A stretch of 64,000 nucleotides of DNA from Eulemur rufifrons (GCF_041146395.1 NC_091006.1:8066001-8130000); one strand, 5' to 3'; positions 9,390 to 22,514 are shown, numbered from the stretch's first letter. Program-made: numbers and translations. Notes: generated by a model not told the origin, from the letters alone.

Positions 9390-11420
9390 TAGACACAAAT
9401 CTGCTGGGCCTCAGGAGCCAGAGGGTTAGTGCAGGGGGTCCCAGTAAACGGGCCAACATGGGTCGTGACATAAGGGATGAAGTTACCAGAAAGGCGAGAA
9501 TCCCACGGAGGGAAGAAGTCACAAGTAAGAGGAGGGAGAAGTCAGTGATATGGGGGGAGGGGGGAGTGGAGCTGAGGCTGCAGGTCTTTCAGGACAGGGA
9601 GGGAGTTTGAGCAGCGGGTGTCTGAGCAGAGGAGGGGCCTGGCCACCGGCCTGGGGGAAGTGTGGGGAGTGAAGGGCCAGGCTGGGGTGGGGAATAGAGA
9701 CAGGGGATGGAAGTTTCCAGATGGAGGGCGAGTGTTTTCCAGGGTCCAGCTCTGACCAGGGAGAGATCTCTATTTGAGCAGCATGATCTCAAAGAGGGCT
9801 TTGGGTGGGGCAGTTAGAGCATCACAATAATGGGTGGGGGGCACTGTGAAAAAGCAAACTCTCCCTTTCTGTCCTGTAGGAGGACTCCCAGGAGACTTGT
9901 TAGTGAATGTAAATTAGTTAGACCCCAGCAGAAGCCAAATAGGGGCCTGGGCAGTGGAGGGGAGGAGCCCCAGGGCCCAGAAGACCCTGGAAAGTGCCTC
10001 GCCCAGAAGTGTGGCGACGGTGAGTGTGGGTGTGCGGGGACGCAGACCCTGGAGGCCAGGGAGACATGTGGACAGCGCTGGACAGTGCAGAGCCCCAGGA
10101 ATCCGGGCAGAGAGGAGGGCGAGGGCGTCTGGGACTCGGAAGATGTCAGAGTGTGTGAGGCCCATCCATGGCCCCTTTTACACTGCCAGGGAATTCTTCC
10201 TGGCTTCAGAGCTTCCCTTTTTTTGTGACACCAGCAAAATTTGTCCCTTGATGGCATCCCACCCCCAAATAGACTGGTTGGGGCCCTATATATTGTCAGA
10301 CCTCAGTCTTCAAAGAGGCCATTTCCACTCTGATCTGCATTTGGTTCCTCCCCTCACGTAGGATGATCCCACCTAGGGCCCCAGGTCTGTCCTTGTTCCC
10401 CGCTGGAGCTTCTCTTTCTGAGCACCAGGTTCTCAAACACCCCAGGACTCGACTATGGAATTTCACCCTCGGAATCCTCCCCTTTCCCTACACCCAGCAG
10501 GCCCCCAGACCTTAGCTCCCCAGACCCATATTGACCTTCTCCCCCATCTCATGCCCCTCTCCACACTGAGACCCCTCCTCTCCTCAAACACAGGCCAGAG
10601 ACTCAGCCCAGCACGAGCAGGCAGCGGACACAGAAACAAGCATGAGACCTCAGTCCAGCTAAATCTCACTTTATTTTTGAGTTTCAAGATTCATGTGAGT
10701 GTGGGTGTGTGCGAATCCAGATCCTGGAGTCCAGGGAGTGCTTGATCCCAGCAGCACGGAGACGTGTGCACGGGTGGACGACATCGGAGGGTGCAGATCC
10801 TCAAGGATTTCTTCCGGGGCGGAGGACTCGGTGAAACAAAGCAAGTGTCCTGATTGAAATTTTCTGGGTCTTGTGGGTGATACCCCAGGAATGTGGCCAG
10901 TTCGAGAAAGAAAACCGGAATCTCTTTTTCCTTCCGCAGATGTTATCACAATTGATAGGATTTATAATTAGCAATGCATCCACACCGCTGCTGCAAATTT
11001 GCCAGGAGACATTATTTTTTCAAAACTAACACGCGATGTTACCTTGTCAGTGTTCTGGGTGATCGTGCCGAGACCGTGCTGGATGTATAAGTAGAAATTA
11101 CACCACAATGACTCGTGCTGGTGTTGGACGCTTCATGGAAATTTCACACTTTGCTTTAACTTGCTGATGACTGAAGCTCATCCTGTCACTGATGTCTTCC
11201 GCACCACTAGATGTCTCTGTTTTCACTTGTGCCATCGTCATCTATCATCAGTGTTTGCATCGCATGGTCCACCCTTCAGAGCACTATTGCCTGGTAAGGT
11301 ATTAGACTACTTGCTGTTCCTTGTTCTTCAGGTCTGATTTTCATGCTGTTTTCAATGCAAGGTATCAACATGATGTTCCGCAGAGTGTCCAAATGGGCCA
11401 GGTCCTTTAAGAATTCACTG
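9390..11420. repeat. Segmental duplicon copy 0 (truncated)
   Basis: Begins 'ctagacacaaatctgctggg' and runs in parallel with 20.70-22.46 kb (copy 1), 36.24-37.99 kb (copy 2), 51.43-53.17 kb (copy 3) and 63.25 kb onward (copy 4). At about 11138 the text jumps to sequence matching 24.93 kb in copy 1, so about 2.47 kb is missing, including the 72-codon open frame found in the other copies. No gene is recognised inside. Confidence 0.88.
10670..10675 (-). terminator. Conserved minus-strand AATAAA, copy 0
   Basis: TTTATT on the plus strand gives AATAAA on the minus strand, followed on that strand by a GT-rich stretch. It is present at the same place in copies 1-3. In copy 0 the upstream open frame is deleted. 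Confidence 0.45.
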
Positions 11421-11716
11421 GACTGGACGAGGTGACTCATACCTCTTATCCCAGCACTTTGAGAGGAGGAGACAGGAGATCGGCTTCAGACCAGGGGTTT
11501 GGGACCAGCCTGAGTACACAGTGAGACCTTGTCTCTACAAAAAATTAAAAAATTAGCTGAGCTTGTTGGTGCCCACCCGTAGTCCCAGCTACTGTAGCAG
11601 GCTGAGGTGACAGCATCAGTTGAACCCAAGGGTTGGAGGCCGTAGTGAGTTATGTTTGCCTCACTGCACTCCATCCTGGATGACAGAGTGAGATCCTGTG
11701 TCAAAAGATAAAATAA
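11421..11716 (+). repeat. Degenerate old Alu, forward
   Basis: Both monomers can be followed ('cccagcactttgagaggagg', 'cccgtagtcccagctactg', 'cactgcactccatcctggatg') but with many changes. The same insertion survives with an internal deletion at 25219-25375 and 40745-40902. Confidence 0.8.
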
Positions 11717-12075
11717 AAGCAATGTACATATTGAGTTAGAGAGAAAAATGTTGACAGTTCTTGCTCCCACACACGTGCAGTCTGTTGCTGCTACATGGTA
11801 AGTTTTGAAAGGAATGCATTTGCCAAATAGACGCTGCACACCACACACTTGCTGATTTATTGTTACCTGCTCTGCTAAGGATAAAACGTCGGGCACAGCA
11901 GCTGTGTTTGCTGATGTTCGCAGTAGCCGTTGTAAGTCCCAGGAACCATCTGGATTTGGAGATGTGAGACCGGTGAATTAAATGGGGATAGGATGTGCCC
12001 ATTTCCCCTGGTAATTTGTCACTGCAGCAAGAGGAAAGTAATATCCCACCTTGCCTAAAGACTATGTTAAAAATG
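11717..12075. other. No gene seen
   Basis: AT-mixed sequence between two Alus with no recognisable exon or repeat family. Confidence 0.4.
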
Positions 12076-12409
12076 TTTTTTTTTTTTTTTTTTGAGACAG
12101 AGTCTCACTCTGTTTCCTGGGCTAGAGTGCTGTAGCGTCAGCCTAGCTCACAGCAACCTCAAACTCCTGGGCTCAAGCAATCCTCCTGCCTCAGCCTCCC
12201 AAGTAGTTGGGACTACAGGCTTGTGCCACCATGCCTGGCTAATTTTTTCTATATATATTTTTAGCTGACCATATAATTTTTTTCTATTTTTAGTAGAGAC
12301 GGGGTCTTGCTCTTGCTCAGGCTGGTCTCGAACTCCTGAGCTCAAACAATCCTCCCGCCTCAGCCTCCCAGAGTGCTAGGATTACAGGCGTGAGCCACTG
12401 CGCCCGGCC
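12076..12409 (-). repeat. Lemur-type Alu, reverse
   Basis: Poly-T head to 'gagccactgcgcccggcc', flanked by TTAAAAATG / TTAAAAAGG as a near-perfect target-site duplication. Confidence 0.94.
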
Positions 12410-12411
12410 TT

Positions 12412-13030
12412 AAAAAGGTATTTTGATAGCTTTATTGAGTTATAACTCACCCATACAGTTCACTCATATACAATGTACTCTTCAGTCCTCCAAGAATATT
12501 CACAAGGTTGTGCCGCCATCACTATTATCTAATTGTTAAATATTTTCATAATCCCAGAAAGTCCTCCGTCACAGCTTGCCGTCACCCCCTCATCCATTCT
12601 CCCACCCCTCCAAAACCTGGCGAGCACTTACGGACGTTCAGTGCCTATGGACAGAATGGTTTCTACTTTGCCTATTTTGGGCATTTCATATGTGGAATTA
12701 TGAACTGTGCACCCTTTGTATCTGGCAATTTCTTCGCATGAGGTTTTCAGTGTTCATCTACATTGTATCACGCACAGTTTTCCATTCCTTGCCGATGGAA
12801 TCTATAACATTCCATCGTATAGATAGGCCACATTCTGTATTCATTCACCAGGTGATGGGTCTTTGTGTTGCTTCCACTCTTTGGCCATTGCGAATAATGT
12901 TTCTATGTACAAGTTTTTTTTGGGAGGTGTGTTTTCATTTCCCCTGGGCATATATCCGGGATCAGAACTGCTGTATCATATGGTAACTCTATGTTGAACA
13001 ATTTAAGGTGCTACCAGACTGTTTTACAAA
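12412..13030 (-). repeat. Old L1 3' fragment, reverse
   Basis: 'gctttattgagttataactc', 'caatgtactc', 'gtgtgttttcatttcccctgggc' and 'catatggtaactctatgttg' read as the complement of an old L1 3' end. It is a second copy of the type at 6.7-7.9 kb. Confidence 0.8.
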
Positions 13031-13571
13031 GCAGCTGAGGCTGGAAAAGCTTGTGGGAAACAGGCTGTTTGGAGAGAGGCCCCGGGGTCTGTGATTTATG
13101 CCACTCCCAACCCTCCGTCCACCCAGAGAACCTGGCACTGCAGCCAGACCGGGGCCAGGTGTGCACGGCCTCCCCCTCGTCTGGGGCCGCTCCCCTCGGC
13201 TCATTCTCAGAGTTCCCAGATCAGTCTCCCCTCTCTCCTCCACCCAAACTCCTAGACTGTGAGGTCCATTACAGTAGACACTCACCTGTGTGGCCTTTGA
13301 GCATTTGAAATGTGGCTGGTCTGAATTCAGAAGTGCTGCAGTGTAAAATACACATAAAATTTCAAAGGCCTAGTATGAAAATAAGAATGTAAAATAACTG
13401 ACTTTTTTCCTTGATCACATGATGAATATACTGTTTTCCATAAAACAGATCATTTAAATTATTTTCACTTTTCTCTGTTTACATTTTCAATATGGCTGTT
13501 AGAAATTTTGAAGATGACTCCAGTCTTGGCTGCACTTGTGTCGGGCGCTAGCCTGCCCTGACGGCGTGCTT
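13031..13571. repeat. Block related to 8.3 and 56.5 kb, with hAT fragment
   Basis: 'ggctggaaaagcttgtgggaaac' recurs as 'ggctggaaaagctcatgggaaac' at 56.49 kb. From about 13250 the hAT text is present ('gcatttgaaatgtggctggtc'). No gene seen. Confidence 0.65.
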
Positions 13572-13586
13572 CCACCAGGTGGCGCC
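13572..13586 (+). promoter_or_regulatory. Predicted CTCF motif, forward
   Basis: CCACCAGGTGGCGCC is identical to the motif at 8895 and fully matches the CTCF core. The related block at 57393 has the weaker CCACAAGGTGGCACC. Confidence 0.65.
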
Positions 13587-13764
13587 GGCAATGCCTCTGG
13601 AGCCCCACGGGGCGTGGAGAGCCCGGACAGAGGAGGCTGGGACCCGTGTGTGAGGGCCTTTGAGGCAGGACGGCCTTAGGGAGGATGTTGAGACACGCTG
13701 TCCCCACACTGGGCCCTCCTAGGGGGGAAGAAACTGCACGTTCTGGCGAGCAGGAGAGACGCGG

Positions 13765-13960
13765 TGTGGTAGGCTGAGTAGTGACCCCCAAATATACCCA
13801 TACGGTAATTGTAATCCCAGGTACCTGTGGCTCTTCCCGTCTATGACAAAAGAGAATTTGCAGATGTGACGAAATTAAGGATATTGAGATGGGGACGTTA
13901 TCCTAATTGTCGGGGTGGGCCCTCAGTGGACTCCCGAGTGTGCCTAGAAGAGAGAGACGG
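13765..13960 (+). repeat. MaLR-like LTR fragment
   Basis: 'aggctgagtagtgacccccaaat' and 'gcagatgtgacgaaattaagg' then 'gagatggggacgttatcctaa' follow an MLT1-like LTR. Related to 57.59-57.80 kb. Confidence 0.6.
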
Positions 13961-13999
13961 GAGCGAGGTCCCAGGGGTGGCCTAGAAGCAGCCTGCACA

Positions 14000-15090
14000 T
14001 GCTGCTCAGACAGAGGGGACGCCATGTGGCCAGTGCATGTTCATCTTACATGGCTCGTGTAGACGGAGCACTGGTAATCAACAGAGAAGCAAGGGGAGGC
14101 ACCCACACTGAAAGAGATAGGAGCAGTGTGACCTGCTTGGTAGCACTGGAATTACGCGGGGGAAGTGCCCACATGTGGGGAATGGCCAGGCAAGAGAACA
14201 CTGGGACCCCACACTCCCCCCATGGACATGGCAGTCCGAGCTACAGGAGGGCCCGTCTTCCTGCACAGGTCGGGACTGATCCAGGGAGCTGCAAAGACAC
14301 TGCTCCAGAGAGAAGGAGCAATGGCAGGGCCCTGTGGGCTTTGGAACCCTGGGTGCTGCAGCCAGCACCATTCTGAGGGCCCAGGCCCAGAGCACTGTGT
14401 CTGCCCAGGGGACAGCGCCATTGTTGCTGTGTCCTCATCCCTGCTGGCGGGCCAGAGAGGGAGGTGGGAGGCCAGGCACTAGCACATACCTGAGGAGCAA
14501 ATGCTGCATGTGGGTGCTGCCACCAGGGAGCCGGTTGGAGCAAAGATCCACCACTGCGGCACCTTTGTCTGCCACCTAAGTAGCCCTGCCAAGCCACCGC
14601 TGCCTCCGCCACCAGTGGACCAGGTAGGAGTGAACTCCCCATGGCTGCCCCCCTCCCCAGAGAGGGACCTGCCTTTCCTGCCCTACTGGACTTTCAGCAC
14701 TGCTCTGGGGACCAGCCCAGCCCGACACACAAACACCCCCAGCACCTGCTTGCAATGTGAAAGCCATTGGGGGTCCGAAGGATGTAGGCGAGCAGCAGAG
14801 ATACAAGCCCACAGTACAGCTGGACACTCCGCCTGGTTAATCTTCCCGCGTGCTACTCAATCGTGCCATCCCTCGGCCTGGGAACTGGGGAATACCTATC
14901 TATTCCACCACCACTGGCCCTTCCACACCCGGCCAGGGGCGAGCGTTCCACCTGACCCACATTGTCAGCAGCACCACAGTAGGTACCTACCGGCATGGAC
15001 TGAAAGGCAGCGTTCCTCTCCGCGTCTTGACTGAGCAATAGAGTTCCCAGCAGATGAGAGTAAGTGTCCCACGAAGCTATCTGTTTTGCA
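14000..15090 (+). repeat. L1 5' UTR-like segment
   Basis: GC-rich, ORF-poor sequence directly ahead of ORF1 text, with 'ggtaatcaacagagaagcaag' and 'gaccagcccagcccgacac'. Its first 500 bases are shared with 57.84-58.40 kb. Position before ORF1 and base composition support an L1 5' region. Confidence 0.6.
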
Positions 15091-15929
15091 CAGAAAGAAG
15101 AAATTCAAGATGAGAGGGAACCAGCATAAGAACTCTGCGGACATGAAAATAAAAAAGCCTGTTTTGACACCACAGTTGTATCACAGCAGCTCTCCAGAAA
15201 TGGGCTCCACCCAAAGGGAAACTTACGAAATGTCAATATATGGAATCCAAAATATGGGTCGCAGGTAAGCTCAATGGGCTTGATGAGAACTCGAAAACCA
15301 AGACCAAGAAACAACAACAAAAATATTTAGGACATGAGTGAATAATTCACTAAAGAGATAGTTAAAGGAAAACAGAACTTGTGGAAATGAAAGAATCGTT
15401 AGGGAAGTACAAAATAAAGTAGAAATAACAGATTAGACCAAGCTGACAAAAAATATTTCAGCCTTCGGAGAGAAGGCTTTTGGAATAACGAAGTCAGTCA
15501 AAAATGAAGAAGACAGAATCAAGAACAATGAACAAAGACATCGGGAATTACAGGACTGTATGTAAGATGACAGAACATAAGAATCATAGGTGTCCATGAG
15601 TGAGAAGAAGAAAAAGCAAAAAGCACGGAAAACCTGTCTGGAGAAATAGTGGAGAAAACATTCACTGGTCTTGCTAGAGATTTGGACACCCACACACAAG
15701 GAGGCCACTGAAGTCCTGGAAGACCCATTGTGAACAGGACATCTCCAAGCCATAAGCACCAGACTGGCCAACGTCAAGGCGAAGCAGAAAACCCTATAAG
15801 CTGAGAGGCAAAACCGTCAAGAAACCTGCAAAGGAAATCCTGTCAGACTAACAGAAGAATTTTCTGAGAAAACCTTACAAGCCAGAAGGGAATGGGCTCC
15901 TATCTGTGTCTTAAACAGAAAACCTTTCA
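15091..15929 (+). pseudogene. Degenerate L1 ORF1
   Basis: The conceptual peptide MRGNQHKNSADMKIKK, then SSPEMGSTQRETYEMS, resembles the start of mammalian L1 ORF1p, the RNA-binding chaperone of the L1 RNP. Stops and shifts break the frame after about 60 codons. The rest reads as A-rich ORF1 remnant. Confidence 0.75.
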
Positions 15930-17100
<1,171 letters not shown>

Positions 17101-17847
17101 TCAACATTTCCCCCCATCTTTTAAAAGCAAATGTTTGCTACATCTAGCCCTGCTAGATGTAAACAGGTTAGCCATGTACGATAGAGTTAGAAAATTACAC
17201 ATCTTGTAAATGCCCATTTGTTTAAGAAAATCATAGAAAAAATGTCCTTTGGAAACGAGTTTGTGAAGTGGAGTTGTTAGTGTCACTCTGGAAGTGACAT
17301 CCATCCACATCTGTTCTGTGGGTCAGAGGACATGAAGTGGGAGACCTTGGGAAGGAGGAGAAGATTTGATGCCCGACTGGTCATATTTAGAAGACATTTT
17401 CGTATTATAAGCATTGTTTTGTGTGTGCATTTTCATCCACACTACTGTATATATCGTTGACAAAACTAAGTAGGTTTTTGAAACATCTAGTCTTTCTAGA
17501 TGTTCAGAAGTGCCTGATATGTGTTGTAAGTAGAGGAGACAACACATTTTGTAAATACCATTTTGTTAAAGTGCATATGAAATGTTTTGGGGGGCCAATG
17601 GGCAGTCCCCCTCTGGAGTAGTGCACATTGTGTTTGTGCACTGGTGCAGGGGAGGAGGGGGGCAGAGGGAAGAGTTCTATGCCAGTGTGCTTACAGCGAG
17701 GCAAGATTAACTATTGCGCCTACCTCTGTGTATTTTGTTTTATTTATCTGTGTATAGAAGGACAAAGAAGCCCTCGTTTATGTCTAGTCTTTCTAGATGT
17801 TGAAGAATGCCAGTGTTTGACAAAAGTAGAGTTATGAAACTAATACA
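17101..17847. repeat. ~310-bp tandem array, left part
   Basis: Anchors 'catctag' at 17141, 17484 and 17781 repeat with surrounding text ('gcacattgtgtttgtgcact', 'ggcaagattaactattgcgc', 'tgtgtatagaaggacaaaga'). Units are 297-343 bp and diverged. Two cores are inverted repeats: ACATCTAG-ccctg-CTAGATGT and AACATCTAG-tcttt-CTAGATGTT. Confidence 0.75.
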
Positions 17848-19583
17848 TTTTGGTTTTTTTGTTTCATAATATTATGGGGGTACAAACATTTTGTTACATG
17901 AGTTGCTTTTGTACGGTTTGGGTCAAAGTTATTAGAGTGTCCATCCCTCAGATAGTGTGCATTTTTCCCGTTAGGTGTGAATTTACATATCCACTCCTCC
18001 TCCTGCCACCCTCCTGCTTGATTTCAGTTGTCTTTTACTACCATACGTGCACACGAGTATTGATCTATTAGTTTCAATTTGGTCGTGAGTCCATGTGATT
18101 TTTATTTTTCCATTCTTGTGATACTTCATTTTTAAAAGGATGGTCTCCAGTTCCATCCAGGTTGTTACAAAAGGTCTTAGTTCACTATATATTTTTTTAC
18201 GGCTGAGTAATACTCCATAGTGGACATACACCACATTTTATTGATCCATTCATGTATTGATGGGCCCTGGGGTTGTTGTCCACATCTTTGCAATTGTGAA
18301 TTGTGCTGCTGTAAATATTCTAGTGTAAATGCCTTTTTTTGAAAATGTCTTTTTTTCCCCTTTGGGTAAATATCCAAAGTGGAATTGATGGATCAAATGC
18401 TAAGTCTACTTTTAGTTCTTTGAGGTATCTCCATAGTACTTTCCTCAGAGGTTATACTAATTCGCAGTCCCACCAGTAGTGTATAAGTGTTCATTTCTGT
18501 CTGCATCCATGCCAGCATCTGTTATTTTGGGACTTTTTGATAAAAGCCATTCTCACTGGAGTTAGATTATATCTCATTGTGGTTTTGATTTGCATTTCCC
18601 TGATAATTAGAGATGTTGAGCATTTTTTCATGTGCTTATTGGCCATTAGTCTATCTTCTTTTGAAAAGCTTCTGTTCATGTTTTTTGCCCACTTTTTAAT
18701 GGGGTTGTTTGATGTTTTCTTGCTGATTCACTTGAGTTCTTTGTAGATTCTGGTTATTAGCTTTTTACCAGATGTATAGCATGCAAATACTTTCTCCCAT
18801 TCTGTAGGTAGTCTGTTCGCTCTATTGATTGTTTCCTTGGCTGTGCAGAAGCTTTTTAATTCAATCAAGTCCCATTTACTTATTTTTGTCATTGCTGTAA
18901 TTGCCTTTATGGTCTTCTTCACAATTTCTTTGCCTAGCACGATACCTGTAAGAGTTTTTCCGACCTCTTCTTCTAGGATTCATATAGTTTCATGTCTTAG
19001 ATTTATGTTTACTATCCACCATGAATTAATTTTTGTGAGTGGTGAGAGGTGCGGACCTTGCTTCAGTCTTCTACATGTGGCTATCCAATGTTCCCAGCAC
19101 CATTTATTGAATAGGGATTCTTTCCCCCAGTGTATGTTTTTGTCTGCTCTGTCAAAGATCAGATGGCAATAAGAAGATGGTTTTGTATCTGGGTTCTCAG
19201 TTCCATTCCATTGGTCTATGTCTTTGTTCTTGTGCCAATACCATGCTGTTTTGGTTACTACAGTCTTGTAGTATAGCTTGAAGTCTGGTAAAGCGATGCC
19301 TCCTGATTTGCTTAAGGTTGCTTAGGCTATTTGGAGTCTTTTCTGGATCCATAAAAAGCATAGAATTATTTTTCTAGATCTGAAAAAAATGGCATTGGTA
19401 CTTTAATGTTGTTTTTGCATTGAATTTGTAAATCACTTTGGGTAGAATAGACATTTTAACAATGTTGATTCTGCCTATCCATGAGCATGATATGTATTTC
19501 CATTTGTTTACACCCTCTGCAATTTCCTTCATCAGTGTTTCATAGTTCTTGCTGTAGAGGTCTTTCACCTCCTTGGTTACATG
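17848..19583 (-). repeat. L1 3' part, reverse, inside the tandem array
   Basis: Minus-strand translation gives broken ORF2 C-terminal peptides such as [43 protein letters not shown] and [20 protein letters not shown], typical of the region after the L1 reverse transcriptase. The 3' end begins 'catattatgggggtacaaac' in complement. Many stops show it is dead. Confidence 0.92.
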
Positions 19584-20334
19584 TGTGTAGTTTGTTCAAC
19601 ACTACTGTGTATATGGAGGACAAACTCAAATCTATATTTGAAACATCTAATCTTTTTAGATGTTTAGAAGTGCACAAAGTATTTTAAAAGGAGAGGTAGT
19701 AACACATTTTGTAGATATCCTTTTGTTAAATTTCATGTGAAATACTGTGTTTTGGAAATTGAATGATCAAACCACTTCTCTGAGCAGTACATAGTATTTG
19801 TGCCGGTGCAGGGAGGAAGGAGAAGGAAGTGCAAAGGGCTTTATACCAATGTGTTCATGATGAGGCAAGACTGAGCATCATCCCTCATGTCTGTGTGTTT
19901 TATTTTATCTTATTTTATTTTTCTGTGTATATAAAGGATACATAAGTGTAATTTACAGCATGTAATCTTTCTAGATGTAAAAAGGTTGCTAGTGCATGAC
20001 AAAAGTAGAGTTAGTAAACTAGTCCATTGAATAGACTTTGTGTTAAAATTCATAGCAAAGACAGTTCTTAAAAATACTTATGAAAGTGAAATTGTGAAAA
20101 TCTCCTCTAAGAATTACAGATGCTCAGACCTGTCCACTGGGTTGACAGAGGTGGGAAGGGAAAGGGTTCTAGGCTAGAATGTTTCTATTTAGAAACACTT
20201 AGAATGTATAGTTTTTGTCATGAATGTGCACCATTTATTTAATGCCACTGTGTATAATAGAAAACAACCTTAGGTCCTGTTTGAAACATCTAGTCTTTCA
20301 ATTTTCTATATTTACATGCAATTTTATTATATTT
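19584..20334. repeat. ~310-bp tandem array, right part
   Basis: Anchors at 19644, 19960 and 20286 are spaced 316 and 326 bp. Unit text ('aacactactgtgtatatgga', 'ggcaagactgagcatcatcc', 'gaccatttattt'-like) matches the array left of the L1 and that at 26.0-27.4 kb. Confidence 0.75.
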
Positions 20335-20486
20335 TATTTTTTTTATTTCAGCATATTATGGGGATACAAATGTTTAGGTTACATATATTGCTTTTGCCCC
20401 ACCCAAGTAAGAGCTTTAAGCATGTCCATCCCCCAGACGGTGCGCACTGCACCTATTAGGTGTGAACATACCCATCCCCTCAACTC
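20335..20486 (-). repeat. L1 3' end fragment, reverse
   Basis: 'gcatattatggggatacaaatg', 'gtgcgcactgcacctattag' and 'gtgtgaacatacccatcccc' match the 3' end of the L1 at 17.85 kb. It marks the left edge of duplicon copy 1. Confidence 0.85.
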
Positions 20487-20639
20487 CCTTCCCTTAAGGG
20501 AAGGAGGAAACCCCAGACCCACCCCAGAAGGAAGTGACTTCAGGCAGGGTCCCTGTGGGCACACTCAGAGCTAGGAGTCAAAGGTGTGGGGCTTAGTCCA
20601 ATTCCAGTGTGACTTGGAGTAGGGGCAGCCATTGGGCCA

Positions 20640-20641
<2 letters not shown>

Positions 20642-20672
<31 letters not shown>
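20642..20672. repeat. (GT)n microsatellite, copy 1
   Basis: Uninterrupted GT run followed by GTCTGTCT. The same locus is seen at 36171, 51357 and 63164 with different lengths. Confidence 0.97.
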
Positions 20673-20673
<1 letters not shown>

Positions 20674-21990
20674 TGTCTAGGGAGTTAGACTGATGCATGT
20701 CTAGACACAAGGCTGCTGGGCTTCAGGAGCCAGAGGGTTAGTGCAGGGGGTCCCAGTAAAGGGGCCAACATGGGTCGTGACATAAGGGATGAAGTTACCA
20801 GAAGGGTGAGAATCCCACAGAGGGAAGAAGTCACAGGTATAAGGAAGGAGAAGTCAGCGATATGGGGGGAGGGGGGAGTGGAGCTGAGGCTGCAGGTCTT
20901 TCAGGAGAGGGAGGGAGTTTGAGCAGGGGGTGTCTGAGCAGAGGAGGGGCCTGGCCACCAGCCTGGGGGAAGTGTGGGGGTCAAGGGCCAGCCTGGGGTG
21001 GGAAGTAGAGACAGGGGATGGAGGTTTCCAGAGGGAGGGCGAGTGTTTTCTGTGTCCAGCTCTGCCTAAGGAGTAGCTTGATCTCAAAGAGGGCTTTGGT
21101 TGGGGTGGTTACGGCATGGAAAGCCTGGGTGGGGGGCACTATGGAAAAGCAAAATCTGTCCCTCTATCCCGTAGGAGGACTTCAAGGAGATTTGTGAATT
21201 AATGAAAATTAGTTAGACTCCGGCAGAGGTCAAATAGGAGCCTGGGCAGGGGAGAGAGAGGAGCCCCAGGGCCCGGAAGACTTTGGAAAGTGCACGGTTC
21301 CAGACTGGAAGTGTGGAAACAGTGAGTACAGGTGCGTGGGAATCCAGGCCCTGGAGTCCAAGAGCGCATGGTCCCAGAAGTGTGGAGACACCTGGATGTC
21401 CCTGGAGAGTGCAGACCCCAGAACTCCTCACAGAGAGGAGGGCAGGGGGATTCAGGACTCAGAAGATATCGGTGTGTACAAGATCCGTCAAGGTTGCTTC
21501 TATAATGCTGGGGAATTCTTCCTGGTTTCAGAGCCTCACTTTTTTATGACACCAGCAACAGTTGTCCGTTGAAGGCTTCTGACCCCCAAATACACTGGTC
21601 GGGGCCCCATTTATTGTCAGATTTAAGTCTTCCAGGAGGCCATTTCCACTCTGATCTGCATTTGGTTCCTCCCCTCACGTAGGATGATCCCACCTAGGGC
21701 CCCAGGTCTGTCCTTGTTCCCCCCTGGAGCTTCTCTTTCTGAGCACCAGGTTCTCAAACACCCCAGGACTCGACTACGGAATTTCACCCTCGGAATCCTC
21801 CCCTTTCCCTACACCCAGCAGGCCCCCAGACCTTAGCTCCCCAGACCCATATTGACCTTCTCCCCCATCTCATGCCCCTCTCCACACTGAGACCCCTCCT
21901 CTCCTCAAACACAGGCCAGAGACTCAGCCCAGCACGAGCAGGCGGCGGACACAGAAACAAGCATGAGACCTCAGTCCAGCTAAATCTCAC

Positions 21991-21996
21991 TTTATT
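21991..21996 (-). terminator. Minus-strand AATAAA, copy 1
   Basis: AATAAA followed on the minus strand by GT-rich 'tgtttctgtgtcc' about 35 bases on. It lies 0.48 kb after the stop of the minus-strand 72-codon frame and is kept in four duplicon copies. Confidence 0.5.
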
Positions 21997-22358
21997 TTTG
22001 AGTTTCAAGATTCATGTGAGTGTGAGTGTGTGCGAATCCAGATCCTGGAGTCCAGGGAGTGCTTGATCCCAGCAGCACGGAGACGTGTGCACGGGTGGAC
22101 GACATCGGAGGGTGCAGATCCTCAAGGATTTCTTCCGGAGCGGAGGACTCGGTGAAACAAAGCAAATGTCCTGATTGAAATTTTCTGGGTCTTGTGGGTG
22201 ATATCCCAGGAACGTGGCCAGTTCGGGAAAGAAAACCGGAATCTCTTTTTCCTTCCGCAGATGTTATCACAATTGGTAGGATTTATAATTAGCAAAACAT
22301 CCACACCGCCGCTGCAAATTTGCCAGGAGACATTATTTTTTCAAAACTACACGCGATG

Positions 22359-22514
22359 TTACCTTGTCAGTGTTCTGGATGATCGCGCTGAGACCGTGCT
22401 GGATGTATAAGTAGAAATTACACCAGAATCACTGGTGCTGGTGTTGGACACTTCATCTTGTCGAAGAAATATGTGACCTAGTTTTGGAAACCTTGCATAC
22501 CCAAGCTGCTCCAT
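22359..22514 (-). CDS. Overlapping 51-codon Ser/Thr-rich open frame (hypothetical)
   Basis: In a second minus-strand frame, an ATG inside the last codons of the 72-codon frame opens a 51-codon frame. It runs through TSTSDSGVIS, TYTSSTVSARSS and LTR to TAA. The final bases ACAAG|GTAACA also resemble a splice donor. The frame is open in copies 1 and 2. No family is recognised. It could be an alternative product, an exon, or chance. Confidence 0.2.
   Translation of the reverse strand: MEQLGYARFPKLGHIFLRQDEVSNTSTSDSGVISTYTSSTVSARSSRTLTR

Noticed and set aside
9830..10361. Plus-strand frames of 132-135 codons in copy 0
   Set aside because: The matching regions of copies 1-3 contain indels that shift the frames, and the overlapping frames are open on both strands.
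18177..19568. Minus-strand frames with protein-like text around 18.2-19.6 kb
   Set aside because: They are remnants of L1 ORF2, not host genes.
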